DNA of 42,605 nucleotides, taken from positions 1-42,605 of the forward strand of contig NZ_JAMQHS010000016.1 of NCBI RefSeq assembly GCF_023845585.1, read 5' to 3'. The notes below the pieces were generated by a model, which was not told the origin of the DNA, ran no database searches, and saw nothing but the letters and a program-made list of their open reading frames with translations. A program made the position numbers and the translations under genes. This document shows positions 1 through 8,850 of this stretch, piece by piece. Source of the DNA: Clostridium sp. CMCC3677. Its GTDB lineage: Bacteria; Bacillota; Clostridia; Clostridiales; Clostridiaceae. Positions within the stretch are counted from its first letter, which is position 1; each line of letters begins with the position of its first letter.

Positions 1-1
1 A

Positions 2-76
2 TGGAGCTGGCAATAGGAATCGAACCTACAACCTGCTGATTACAAGTCAGCTGCTCTACCGTTGAGCCATGCCAGC
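2..76 (-). tRNA. tRNA-Thr (TGT)
   Basis: Read on the minus strand it forms a complete cloverleaf: it starts GCTGGC, has a CTTGTAATC anticodon loop (anticodon TGT, codon ACA), a GGTTCGATTCC T-arm, and an encoded CCA end. It is the last tRNA visible in the leftward cluster, which may continue past the window edge. It is identical to the tRNA-Thr at 290-364. Confidence 0.96.
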
Positions 77-96
77 ATTATTTACTTTTTAATTTA

Positions 97-172
97 TGGT
101 GGGCACAACAGGGCTCGAACCTGTGACCCTCTGCTTGTAAGGCAGATGCTCTCCCAGCTGAGCTATGCGCCC
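97..172 (-). tRNA. tRNA-Val (TAC)
   Basis: The minus strand begins GGGCGCA, which pairs with TGTGCCC in the acceptor stem. The anticodon loop CTTACAA gives anticodon TAC, and CCA is encoded. It is the same as the copy at 457-532 and lies 20 nt from the preceding tRNA-Thr. Confidence 0.96.
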
Positions 173-185
173 ATAAGATAAAAAA

Positions 186-260
186 TGGTGACTCCTAGGG
201 GAATCGAACCCCTGTTACCACCGTGAAAGGGTGGTGTCTTAACCGCTTGACCAAGGAGCC
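186..260 (-). tRNA. tRNA-Glu (TTC)
   Basis: The minus strand begins GGCTCCTTGG, has anticodon loop CTTTCAC (anticodon TTC), T-arm GGTTCGATTCC and encoded CCA. It is identical to the first tRNA of the cluster at 546-620. Confidence 0.96.
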
Positions 261-289
261 ATATTAATTTTTCGAAAATATTTTTTAAA

Positions 290-364
290 TGGAGCTGGCA
301 ATAGGAATCGAACCTACAACCTGCTGATTACAAGTCAGCTGCTCTACCGTTGAGCCATGCCAGC
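290..364 (-). tRNA. tRNA-Thr (TGT)
   Basis: Second copy of the tRNA-Thr at 2-76, with the same anticodon loop and encoded CCA. It is followed in transcription order by a second Glu-Val-Thr set, so the cluster has been duplicated here. Confidence 0.96.
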
Positions 365-373
365 TAATTTAAT

Positions 374-450
374 TGGCGACTCAGAAGGGGCTCGAACCCT
401 CGACCTCCGGCGTGACAGGCCGGCACTCTAACCAACTGAGCTACTGAGCC
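374..450 (-). tRNA. tRNA-Asp (GTC)
   Basis: The minus strand starts GGCTCAGTAGC, has anticodon loop CTGTCAC (anticodon GTC), T-arm GGTTCGAGCCC and encoded CCA. It is present only in the first of the two repeated tRNA sets. Confidence 0.96.
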
Positions 451-456
451 ATCTTA

Positions 457-532
457 TGGTGGGCACAACAGGGCTCGAACCTGTGACCCTCTGCTTGTAA
501 GGCAGATGCTCTCCCAGCTGAGCTATGCGCCC
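457..532 (-). tRNA. tRNA-Val (TAC)
   Basis: Same sequence as 97-172: anticodon TAC and encoded CCA. The spacer to the upstream tRNA-Glu also matches the other copy except for one base, which indicates segmental duplication. Confidence 0.96.
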
Positions 533-545
533 ATAAGATAGAAAA

Positions 546-620
546 TGGTGACTCCTAGGGGAATCGAACCCCTGTTACCACCGTGAAAGGGTGGTGTCTT
601 AACCGCTTGACCAAGGAGCC
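546..620 (-). tRNA. tRNA-Glu (TTC)
   Basis: First tRNA of the cluster in transcription order, anticodon TTC, CCA encoded. A consensus promoter lies about 45 nt upstream (665-693). Confidence 0.96.
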
Positions 621-664
621 TTGGTTTTTTATTTTTCGTGACCGTGTTCCCGACCACATAGACT

Positions 665-693
665 ATAATACATAATTTTATATTATGTGTCAA
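665..693 (-). promoter_or_regulatory. sigma-A promoter of the tRNA cluster
   Basis: On the minus strand TTGACA (688-693) is followed after exactly 17 bp by TATTAT (665-670). It points into the tRNA-Glu at 546-620, so it should drive the whole Glu-Val-Asp-Thr-Glu-Val-Thr transcript. Confidence 0.85.
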
Positions 694-735
694 CACATTT
701 TTTGATTTTTTTTATTATTATATTTTTATTTAGTG

Positions 736-1320
736 CTAAATCAACAATTTTTGCTCATTATTATAACTTCCTTTTATCTCATTAATAGCCTTCCCAAACC
801 CAGATAACATCCTATTTCTATCCTGTATTTCTTTTTCAATTTTATTGATTTCATTAAAACAAATATTTAAAAAGTTTTCTTCAGAAACTTTATTGATATT
901 TATGCTATACCCTTCTTTTTTGAAGTTTTGTCCTGAAGATAATACTTCTATAGGGAACTTATTATTTACAAATATTAATATTTCTTTATCCCATATACCC
1001 CTTCTATTTATCTTATATTTATCTTTTAATACATTTAATTCTATTACTTTTTCATTTATTTCATCTTCCAGGGACTCCAATAATGCCATATAAAAGAATA
1101 CAGATATTCCTTTTGTCAGTTTAATTTTTAAAAATTGCTTATTGCTTATTAAAAATTCATCAACCTTGTTTTCAGGAATTAATTCTATATCTTCTATTTG
1201 AAATGTTTTTAAACCACTTCCTGTAGGATAATTTATTACAGCTTGATCAAAATTCATTCTTCTAATTTGAAAAACTGAATCATAGTCTTCTAGTTCTTTA
1301 TTAATAACTTTTGCTTTCAT
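736..1320 (-). CDS. Hypothetical protein, about 194 aa, family not recognised
   Basis: I do not recognise this protein. It is soluble-looking, with no signal peptide or membrane span, rich in Lys, Glu, Asn and Ile. The C-terminal third (from about residue 150) looks helical and charged, and could be a coiled coil. The open frame extends to a GTG at 1335, but I chose the ATG at 1320 because a GGTGAT ribosome binding site lies about 8 nt before it and the upstream GTGs are inside that site. It stands alone between the tRNA promoter and a divergent flavoprotein gene. No hairpin terminator is evident after its stop, so transcription may run on into the tRNA cluster. Confidence 0.75.
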   Translation of the reverse strand: MKAKVINKELEDYDSVFQIRRMNFDQAVINYPTGSGLKTFQIEDIELIPENKVDEFLISNKQFLKIKLTKGISVFFYMALLESLEDEINEKVIELNVLKDKYKINRRGIWDKEILIFVNNKFPIEVLSSGQNFKKEGYSININKVSEENFLNICFNEINKIEKEIQDRNRMLSGFGKAINEIKGSYNNEQKLLI

Positions 1321-1484
1321 AGCTAAAATCACCACTTCTTATAAATATTTTGGCTTTGTTTTAAGTTTATTATTCCTTGCTTTTAAGATTTATATTACTA
1401 TGTTAGAATTTATTTAAGTAATTTAGAAAACACTTATATAAGTATTACTTTATAATTCATTTAAATATAAGGAGATTAACATAT

Positions 1485-2729
1485 ATGATTCATCATGATT
1501 TAATAGTTGTTGGCGGTGGAGCTTCAGGATTAATTGCTGCAATAATGGCTAAGGATTTAGGAAAAGATGTCGCTATAATAGAAGCAACTGATAGAATAGG
1601 TAAAAAAATTCTTACCACTGGAAATGGTAGATGTAATATATCTAATAATAATATCTGTTCTCCATTTGTTAATTTTCATAGCGAAAATAATAATTTTTTT
1701 ACTAAAACATTAAATAAATTTACAATTGAAGATACAAAAAATTTATTTTTATCATTAGGTTTACCTATTGTAGAACTTGAAAATGGTAAGATGTTTCCAA
1801 AATCACTTCAGGCATCTTCAGTAGTTGATATATTGAGAATGTGTTTAGATGATAAAAATATTCCTCTATACACCAATTGCAAAGTTACAGATATAAGAAA
1901 ATCAAAGAAATTCACCATTAATACAAATAATGAAGAATTTAAAGAATTTAGCTCTAGAAAATTAATTTTAAGCTGTGGTGGTAAATCTGCCCCTAAAACA
2001 GGATCTGATGGCTCTGGATTTAAACTTAGCAAAATACTAGGTCATAATATAGTAGAACCTCTTCCTGGCATTGTTCAGCTTAAATTAGACTATCCTTATT
2101 TGAAAGCATTATCAGGAATTAAATTTGATGGTGAAGTAAGTATTCTAGTTGATGGTGAAGTAATTAGAACAGAAAAAGGTGAAGTACTATTTACTGACTA
2201 CGGAATATCAGGTCCACCAATTTTACAATTATCTTCATATGCTTCAAAAGCACTTTATAAGAACAAAGATGTAAAAATTAGTGTTGATATGTTCCCTAAT
2301 GAAACAAAAGAAGAAATAGAGAATTTTATATACAGTCATTTTTCAATTTTTAACTATAGAGAAATTTCATCTTGTTTAATAGGTGTGATAAATAAGAAAA
2401 TGATATCTACTCTTTTAAAGGATGTCGGTATTAAAGATATTCATTCTTGTTGCTCTGAATTAGATTGGAAGTATTTAAGTATATTGATTTCTAGATTAAA
2501 AAACTGGGAATTTAAATGCACTGGTACTAATGGATTCTCCAACGCTCAAGTAACACTTGGCGGAGTTAATACTAAAGAAATAGACGATAATATATTAGAA
2601 TCAAAAATAGTGAAAGATCTTTATTTCTGTGGTGAAATAATGGATGTCCATGGTGATTGTGGAGGATTTAATTTACAATGGGCTTGGAGCTCAGGATGTT
2701 TAGCTGGTAAATCTGCTGCTGAAAAATAA
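1485..2729 (+). CDS. FAD-dependent oxidoreductase, BaiN/HI0933 (YhiN) family
   Basis: The 414-aa protein opens with a Rossmann dinucleotide-binding motif (VVGGGASGL, residues 8-16) followed by an acidic residue at the end of the second strand (IIEA), which binds the adenosine of FAD. The TTGNGRCNISN segment at about 44-54 is typical of the HI0933-like flavoprotein family. The C-terminal CGEIMDVHGDCGGFNLQWAWSSG region is the conserved second FAD-contact segment. Full-length for the family. The start has a clear AAGGAGA site 9 nt upstream. It is monocistronic, read toward the origin, and ends at a bidirectional terminator. The family includes the bile-acid enzyme BaiN, but the substrate here cannot be inferred. 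Confidence 0.93.
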   Translation: MIHHDLIVVGGGASGLIAAIMAKDLGKDVAIIEATDRIGKKILTTGNGRCNISNNNICSPFVNFHSENNNFFTKTLNKFTIEDTKNLFLSLGLPIVELENGKMFPKSLQASSVVDILRMCLDDKNIPLYTNCKVTDIRKSKKFTINTNNEEFKEFSSRKLILSCGGKSAPKTGSDGSGFKLSKILGHNIVEPLPGIVQLKLDYPYLKALSGIKFDGEVSILVDGEVIRTEKGEVLFTDYGISGPPILQLSSYASKALYKNKDVKISVDMFPNETKEEIENFIYSHFSIFNYREISSCLIGVINKKMISTLLKDVGIKDIHSCCSELDWKYLSILISRLKNWEFKCTGTNGFSNAQVTLGGVNTKEIDDNILESKIVKDLYFCGEIMDVHGDCGGFNLQWAWSSGCLAGKSAAEK

Positions 2730-2750
2730 ATTTTAGTGTTTTAAAAACAT

Positions 2751-2798
2751 AAAGCGATATCAAAGTATAAACATTAAACCCTACTTTGATATCGCTTT
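2751..2798. terminator. Bidirectional intrinsic terminator
   Basis: A perfect 17-bp inverted repeat (2751-2767 with 2782-2798; arm AAAGCGATATCAAAGTA) separates two convergent genes, the flavoprotein and the thioesterase. The arms begin and end in A and T runs, so it can work in both directions. Confidence 0.85.
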
Positions 2799-2811
2799 AT
2801 TATCATTAATA

Positions 2812-3561
2812 TTATTTTTTTATCCAATCTGCTTCTAAGAATGTTATTTCAGTTCCCTCATCATTTTTTATTTTATGATAAGTCTTTAAATTATTTTCAT
2901 CTATTTGTCTTAAAGTCGCTGTTGACGAAATTGTTTTTCCATAAGTAGTTTCTTTAGCAAATAGCACTTTAATTCTATTTAATTCATATTCTTTTACTGT
3001 TTCAAGTGGAACTGCTTCAATGGCCCATTCTATATATTTTACGTTATTTACGTGCTTATTAGAGTCTATATCGCTATATCTGATTTGAAACTCTTTAATA
3101 AATTGTTCTTCTTCAACCTTTTCTATATCTTCCATTGATACATCATGATCTAAATCACCATCTACCCCATAAAATTCATATTGTTCTTTTTGTATTCTCA
3201 TAGGTCTTCTCTTTTCAATATTTATTAAAAAGAATAGTGCTAATGCCTCTCCTATTAAAATACCATCTGAATCTTTAATAGAATATTTTCTTAATCCATA
3301 GAATTTTTTAAAACCTATAGCTTGTGTTGTTAAACTTATAGTTTCTCCAAACTTAGGATATCTGTACATTTTTATATCATACTTATAAAACACCCACGAA
3401 CAATTATTCGTTGTACAGTATTCCATTCCTCCGCCTATTAATTCAGACTGTCTACTACCTACATCACATATATAGTTAATAATAGATGATAGCTTACATT
3501 TTAAATTTGAATCTACATCATAATAATTAACTTCATATTCTTTACTAAAAATCTTACCCAT
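2812..3561 (-). CDS. Acyl-ACP thioesterase (FatA/FatB-type, PF01643)
   Basis: About 249 aa with two hot-dog domains. It hydrolyses acyl-ACP to release fatty acids in the cytoplasm. The second domain holds the hallmark SDIDSNKHVNNVKYIEW, with the Asp-x-Asn-x-His and Asn-Asn-x-x-Tyr residues of the family's active site. The N-terminal domain opens with EYEVNYYDVDSN, the equivalent motif. The open frame runs upstream to 3729, but that stretch overlaps the terminator of the next gene and has no protein character, so I take the ATG at 3561. It lacks a nearby Shine-Dalgarno; the only strong one (AAAGGAGG, about 3617-3624) is 55 nt upstream, so the start is less certain than the identity. Ends at the shared terminator. 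Confidence 0.9.
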   Translation of the reverse strand: MGKIFSKEYEVNYYDVDSNLKCKLSSIINYICDVGSRQSELIGGGMEYCTTNNCSWVFYKYDIKMYRYPKFGETISLTTQAIGFKKFYGLRKYSIKDSDGILIGEALALFFLINIEKRRPMRIQKEQYEFYGVDGDLDHDVSMEDIEKVEEEQFIKEFQIRYSDIDSNKHVNNVKYIEWAIEAVPLETVKEYELNRIKVLFAKETTYGKTISSTATLRQIDENNLKTYHKIKNDEGTEITFLEADWIKK

Positions 3562-3718
3562 AATTATAATATTACTAAAGTAAAAATAATCCCTATTTAC
3601 TGTGTAATATTTCCCCCCTCCTTTATATACATAATATCTATTATACTGCAAATTCTTCCTATATATAATGTTTTTTATACAGCACAGTTTAAATTTTTGT
3701 AAATCATAATTTAATAGT

Positions 3719-3755
3719 AAAAAGGCCATTGCATTTTTGCAACAGCCTCTTCTTT
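3719..3755 (-). terminator. Intrinsic terminator after the DUF1858 gene
   Basis: On the minus strand an AGGCTGTTGCA arm pairs with TGCAATGGCCT around an A-rich loop, followed by TTTTT. It sits 8 nt after the DUF1858 stop codon and inside the spurious upstream extension of the thioesterase frame. Confidence 0.75.
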
Positions 3756-3762
3756 TTAAGTA

Positions 3763-3945
3763 TTATTTATTTAATGCTTCTATTAATTCATCTAAATTAA
3801 TTCCATGTACCATAGCAGCTTCTTCTATTGTTTCAGCTTGAGCTGATGGACATCCGACACATCCCATACCAAAGCTCATTAAAACTTCAGCCTTAGATGA
3901 ATCATTTTTAACTACTTCACCAATTGTCATGTCCTTTGTTATCAT
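3763..3945 (-). CDS. DUF1858 domain protein (ScdA_N-like, CxxC)
   Basis: A 60-aa protein made of a single DUF1858 helical domain. It begins [12 protein letters not shown] and contains a FGMGCVGCP segment whose two cysteines (CVGC) are the family's conserved redox or metal-binding pair. Related domains occur at the N-terminus of ScdA/RIC iron-sulfur repair proteins, but alone its role is unknown. I chose the ATG at 3945 because AAGGTGA lies 6 nt before it; longer starts at 3966 and 3984 have none. It has its own promoter (4001-4029) and terminator, so it is a single-gene unit downstream of purA. Confidence 0.88.
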   Translation of the reverse strand: MITKDMTIGEVVKNDSSKAEVLMSFGMGCVGCPSAQAETIEEAAMVHGINLDELIEALNK

Positions 3946-4000
3946 ATTTTTCACCTTCTTATTCATAAAACTCAATTCATACAAATATTATCTACTATGA

Positions 4001-4029
4001 ATTATATTTTATACTAAAAGTAAAGTCAA
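4001..4029 (-). promoter_or_regulatory. Promoter of the DUF1858 gene
   Basis: Minus strand TTGACT (4024-4029), 17-bp spacer, TATAAT (4001-4006), about 55 bp before the chosen ATG at 3945. Confidence 0.75.
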
Positions 4030-4047
4030 TAACATGAAAACTTAATA

Positions 4048-5346
<1,299 letters not shown>

Positions 5347-5422
5347 TTAAATACAAGCTTTAATAGCTTTTATGTAAAAATATTTGGATGTTTATTTAAT
5401 TTTTAAATAACTCTCCTTTTAA

Positions 5423-5451
5423 ATATTAGCAAAGTCAAATCATATGGTCAA
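5423..5451 (-). promoter_or_regulatory. purA promoter
   Basis: Minus strand TTGACC (5446-5451), 17-bp spacer, TAATAT (5423-5428), giving a leader of about 85 nt before purA. Confidence 0.7.
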
Positions 5452-5470
5452 CTAGGCATCGAATATTTTT

Positions 5471-5499
5471 TTGATTTTTTTAATAATAATTCGTATAAT
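5471..5499 (+). promoter_or_regulatory. Malic enzyme promoter
   Basis: TTGATT (5471-5476), 17-bp spacer, TATAAT (5494-5499), reading into the malic enzyme. It is back-to-back with the purA promoter and about 20 bp from it, so one regulator could affect both. Confidence 0.7.
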
Positions 5500-5557
5500 T
5501 GAATTATCATTAGAATTATACCGTTAAATTTTATAAAAACTATTGAGGAGTGTTGGT

Positions 5558-6730
5558 ATGAATATTTATGAAGAATCTTTAAAGTTCCACAAAGAAAAAA
5601 GAGGTAAAATAGAAATTAAATCAACTTGTGAAGTAAAAAATTCTAAAGACTTAAGCCTAGCCTATACCCCTGGAGTAGCTGAGCCTTGTAGAGAAATACA
5701 TAAAAATCCTGATAAAGCATATGAGTATACTAGAAAGTGGAATTCTGTTGCTGTTATATCAGATGGTACAGCAGTGTTAGGACTTGGTGATATTGGACCA
5801 CTTGCAGCATTACCCGTTATGGAAGGTAAAAGTGTTTTATTTAAGGAATTTGCAGATGTTGATGCATTTCCTATAGTTTTAGATACTAAAGAAGTTGATG
5901 AAATAGTTTCTACTATTTGTAATATAGCTCCAACTTTAGGTGGAATTAATCTAGAAGATATTTCAGCTCCTAGATGTTTTGAAATAGAAAAGAAATTAAA
6001 AGAAAAATTAAATATACCAGTTTTTCATGACGATCAACATGGAACTGCTATTGTTGTTCTTGCTGGTATGATTAATGCTTTGAAAATAGTAAATAAAAAT
6101 CTAGACGATATTAAAGTGGTTATAAATGGTGCTGGCTCTGCTGGAACTGCTATATGTAAATTGTTAATATCTTCAGGAGTTAAAAATGTTATTATGTGTG
6201 ATATAAATGGAATAATTACAAAAGGTAAGGATTCTAATAATTCATATATGGAAGAATTAGCTCAAATAACTAATCCTAATAATGAGAGTGGTAACTTAAA
6301 AGATGCAATAAAAAATGCTGATGTATTTATAGGTGTGTCTGCTCCTAATATAGTATCAAAAGAAATGGTTAAGACTATGAATGAAAATGGAATAATATTT
6401 GCTATGGCAAATCCAACTCCAGAAATATTCCCTGAAGATGCAAAAGAAGCTGGAATTGCTGTAATGGGCACTGGACGTTCAGATTATCCTAATCAAATAA
6501 ATAACGTATTAGCTTTCCCTGGCATATTTAGAGGTGCATTAGATGTAAGAGCATCAGAAATAAATGAAGAAATGAAAGTTGCTGCTGCTTATGCAATAGC
6601 TAATTCTGTTTCTAATGAAGAGTTAAGTGCTGAATTTATAATTCCTAAAGCATTTAATTTAGATGTTCAAACTATTGTTGCAGATGCTGTGAAAAAAGCT
6701 GCAATTGAAAGCGGAGCTGCACAAATATAA
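5558..6730 (+). CDS. NAD(P)-dependent malic enzyme, short form
   Basis: About 390 aa. It decarboxylates malate to pyruvate with reduction of NAD(P). The AYTPGVAEPC motif near residue 36 carries the catalytic Tyr; HDDQHGTAIV holds the metal-binding Asp residues; VINGAGSAGTAICKLL is the Rossmann nucleotide-binding motif. It is the compact bacterial form without a C-terminal phosphotransacetylase domain. The frame can be extended to a TTG at 5543, but that TTG is part of the GAGGAG ribosome binding site, so the ATG at 5558 is the start. Monocistronic, with its own promoter and a hairpin terminator, and read against the fork. Confidence 0.95.
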   Translation: MNIYEESLKFHKEKRGKIEIKSTCEVKNSKDLSLAYTPGVAEPCREIHKNPDKAYEYTRKWNSVAVISDGTAVLGLGDIGPLAALPVMEGKSVLFKEFADVDAFPIVLDTKEVDEIVSTICNIAPTLGGINLEDISAPRCFEIEKKLKEKLNIPVFHDDQHGTAIVVLAGMINALKIVNKNLDDIKVVINGAGSAGTAICKLLISSGVKNVIMCDINGIITKGKDSNNSYMEELAQITNPNNESGNLKDAIKNADVFIGVSAPNIVSKEMVKTMNENGIIFAMANPTPEIFPEDAKEAGIAVMGTGRSDYPNQINNVLAFPGIFRGALDVRASEINEEMKVAAAYAIANSVSNEELSAEFIIPKAFNLDVQTIVADAVKKAAIESGAAQI

Positions 6731-6767
6731 CAATACTTAATTTAACTAAAATATTAGTTTTTATAAA

Positions 6768-6810
6768 TTAAAGATATAACTTAGAAATTATTCAACAGTT
6801 ATATCTTTAA
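6768..6810. terminator. Terminator between malic enzyme and glnK
   Basis: A 14-bp inverted repeat (6768-6781 with 6797-6810; arm TTAAAGATATAACT) with a 15-nt loop lies between two convergent genes. The stem is AT-only and the flanking T runs are short, so it may be weak. Confidence 0.6.
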
Positions 6811-6828
6811 TAATTATATTTTAATTTA

Positions 6829-7167
6829 TTACAATGCTTTATTGCCTCTTTCACCAGTTCTAATTCTCACACATTCTGCAATATCTATAACAAATATTTT
6901 ACCATCTCCAACATCTCCAGTTCTTGCAATTTCCGAAATTAATGAAATAACTTCTTCTACCTTATCATCTTCAACAACCATTTTTACTTCTATTTTAGGC
7001 AATACATTTGTTATAACTTCACTACCTCTATGATATTCAGTCCAACCATATTGCTTTCCACACCCCATAACTTGGTTGATTGTCATTCCATTAATGTTTT
7101 TATTTTTTAAAGCTTCTTTAATCTCTTCAAGTTTTGAAGGTCTAATAACAGCTTCTATTCTCTTCAC
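6829..7167 (-). CDS. glnK: PII nitrogen regulatory protein (GlnK/GlnB)
   Basis: 112 aa, the standard length of a PII monomer; trimers sense 2-oxoglutarate and ATP/ADP and gate the ammonium channel. MKRIEAVIRPSKLEEIKEAL is the opening strand-helix; the T-loop is GCGKQYGWTEYHRGSEV (about 35-51); GDGKIFV and ECVRIRTGERG are the nucleotide-binding B- and C-loops. Residue 51, the Tyr uridylylated in enterobacterial PII, is Val here, so control by uridylylation at that site is excluded. It follows amtB by 15 nt in the same operon, the usual amtB-glnK pairing, which supports a role as channel blocker. Confidence 0.96.
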   Translation of the reverse strand: MKRIEAVIRPSKLEEIKEALKNKNINGMTINQVMGCGKQYGWTEYHRGSEVITNVLPKIEVKMVVEDDKVEEVISLISEIARTGDVGDGKIFVIDIAECVRIRTGERGNKAL

Positions 7168-7182
7168 AATAAATTTCCCTCC

Positions 7183-8430
7183 TTAATCTAATCCAGTAAA
7201 TGCAGGATAAGCAGATTCACCATGTTCAACAACATCAAGGCCATCAGCTTCTTCTGAACTTTCAACTCTAATATCACTAAATAATTTCATAACTTTTATA
7301 ATTAAGAAAGTCATAATTCCTGCAAATATAATTGTTATTATAATGCTTAATATTTGAGCTATAAAAAGACGAGTATCTCCAAATAAAAGTCCATTCCATT
7401 GTGCCCCTGAGTTAATTGATGTATTACCAAAAAGACCAGTAGCAATAGCACCCCAAACTCCTCCCATACCATGACATCCAAAAGCATCAAGTGCATCATC
7501 ATATCCAAATTTTGCTTTTACCCTTCCTATAAAAAAGAAACATATTGGTGATACAAGTGCTCCAATTATAATTGAAGACCAAATTGGAACAAATCCTGCT
7601 CCAGGTGTAATTGCAACTAACCCTACAACTGCGCCTGTTGCTGTACCAAGTACTGTTGGCTTACCATGTTTAACTTTTTCAATTAACATCCATGAAAGCA
7701 TAGCAGCAGCTGCTGAAGTATTTGTTGTCATAAAAGCATGAACTGCAAGCGTTCCAGCTCCTAATGCACTACCGGCATTAAATCCAAACCATCCAAACCA
7801 AAGTAATGATGCTCCAAGTACTACAAGCGGTATATTGTGAGGCTTATATGACATCATACCATAACCTCTTCTTTTGCCAAGCATAATACAAGCTATGAGT
7901 CCTGAAATACCTGAACTAATATGTACTACATTACCACCTGCAAAATCAACTGCACCTAAAGCTTTAATTAATCCACCATCACCCCATACCATATGAGCCA
8001 TTGGATAATAAACTAAAATTGACCAAGCTGCAATAAAAATAAATAATGATGAAAACTTCATTCTTCCTGCTAAAGATCCTGTTATAAGTGCTGGTGTTAT
8101 TATTGCAAACATCATTTGAAATGCAGCAAAAAGCAATTGTGGTATATTACTTGCATATGCAGCATTAGGATGTGCTCCTACGCCAACAAGTCCTAATAAA
8201 TTAAAACCACCTATTATTCCATGAAAATCATTACCGAATGACAATGAATAACCTATTAAAACCCACATTACAGATGCAAGACCACAACTAAAAAATGATG
8301 TCATAATTGTATTTAGCACATTCTTTCTTCTTTCCATACCACCATAAAAAAATGCAAGCCCAGGTGTCATTAAAAATACAAATGCTGAACAAATTATAAT
8401 AAATGAACTATCTGCTAAATTAATTTCCAT
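7183..8430 (-). CDS. amtB: Ammonium transporter AmtB
   Basis: The 415-aa membrane protein has about eleven hydrophobic segments. It conducts ammonium into the cell. GLAFFYGGM in the first helices, DFAGGNVVHISSGISG (family signature with the first pore His) and DAFGCHGMGGVWGA (second pore His) identify it. The tail after the last helix is about 35 residues, where a PII T-loop would dock from the cytoplasmic side. The start has AAAGGGGGA 8 nt upstream. The leader contains a promoter, an early intrinsic terminator and a second hairpin, so expression is probably conditional. First gene of amtB-glnK. Confidence 0.97.
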   Translation of the reverse strand: MEINLADSSFIIICSAFVFLMTPGLAFFYGGMERRKNVLNTIMTSFFSCGLASVMWVLIGYSLSFGNDFHGIIGGFNLLGLVGVGAHPNAAYASNIPQLLFAAFQMMFAIITPALITGSLAGRMKFSSLFIFIAAWSILVYYPMAHMVWGDGGLIKALGAVDFAGGNVVHISSGISGLIACIMLGKRRGYGMMSYKPHNIPLVVLGASLLWFGWFGFNAGSALGAGTLAVHAFMTTNTSAAAAMLSWMLIEKVKHGKPTVLGTATGAVVGLVAITPGAGFVPIWSSIIIGALVSPICFFFIGRVKAKFGYDDALDAFGCHGMGGVWGAIATGLFGNTSINSGAQWNGLLFGDTRLFIAQILSIIITIIFAGIMTFLIIKVMKLFSDIRVESSEEADGLDVVEHGESAYPAFTGLD

Positions 8431-8463
8431 AAAAGTTCCCCCTTTAAATTAAAATTACTATTA

Positions 8464-8502
8464 ATTTAAAAACTTTTAATTGCTAGCTTTAAAGTTTTAA
8501 AT
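8464..8502 (-). other. Second hairpin in the amtB leader
   Basis: Arms 8464-8476 and 8491-8502 pair over about 12 bp with one bulge. This structure lies between the early terminator and the amtB ribosome binding site. It is AT-rich and of unknown relevance. Confidence 0.4.
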
Positions 8503-8519
8503 TTTTTTATAATTAATAT

Positions 8520-8567
8520 AAAAAAAAGGAGTTAAAAAACTGCGAATGCATCGCATTTTTTAACTCC
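8520..8567 (-). terminator. Strong intrinsic terminator in the amtB leader
   Basis: On the minus strand GGAGTTAAAAA pairs with TTTTTAACTCC, continuing with a TGCGA/TCGCA inner stem (loop of 5, one mismatch or bulge), then eight T residues. It is only about 10 nt downstream of the predicted transcription start and about 90 nt before the amtB ATG. It would truncate most transcripts from that promoter to about 60 nt unless read-through is allowed. Confidence 0.82.
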
Positions 8568-8583
8568 ATTGTTTATGTTTTAT

Positions 8584-8612
8584 AGTATATTATTCTCATA
8601 TAATTTTGTCAA
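8584..8612 (-). promoter_or_regulatory. amtB-glnK promoter
   Basis: Minus strand TTGACA (8607-8612), exactly 17 bp, TATACT (8584-8589). Transcription should start near 8577, immediately before the terminator hairpin. The sequence between 8613 and 8850 upstream is AT-rich and shows no gene. Confidence 0.83.
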
Positions 8613-8850
8613 TAATGTTTTAATATAAAATTTTGATTAACTTTTAAATATAATTTTGCTTACTTTTTATTAATTCATTTAACATCTGATATATTTTCTT
8701 ACATTAAATATAAATGTTTATTATTTTTTATTACTCTTATATTTCAACATTTGATCATAATATTATAAATCCCATAGTTGCCATTAAATTTTTTAATCAT
8801 TATAATTTGTAGTTTTTTTAATTTTATTTATAGATTTATATTTTTAAAAA

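Noticed and set aside
3562..3729. Extended reading frame of the thioesterase to 3729
   Set aside because: It runs through the terminator of the DUF1858 gene, carries no ordered protein features, and no usable ribosome binding site is near its ATG.
4001..4047. Possible repeat copy near the purA end (TACTAAAAGTAAAGTCAA)
   Set aside because: The resemblance to copy E is limited to a short AT-rich stretch and the region is better explained as the DUF1858 promoter.
5543..5557. TTG start of the malic enzyme
   Set aside because: The TTG belongs to the GAGGAG ribosome binding site; the ATG at 5558 has the correct spacing.
8430..8567. ANTAR-type antitermination leader in front of amtB
   Set aside because: The terminator is the first structure of the transcript; the tandem hairpins with conserved loop A and G that ANTAR proteins bind should precede it, and there is no room for them.
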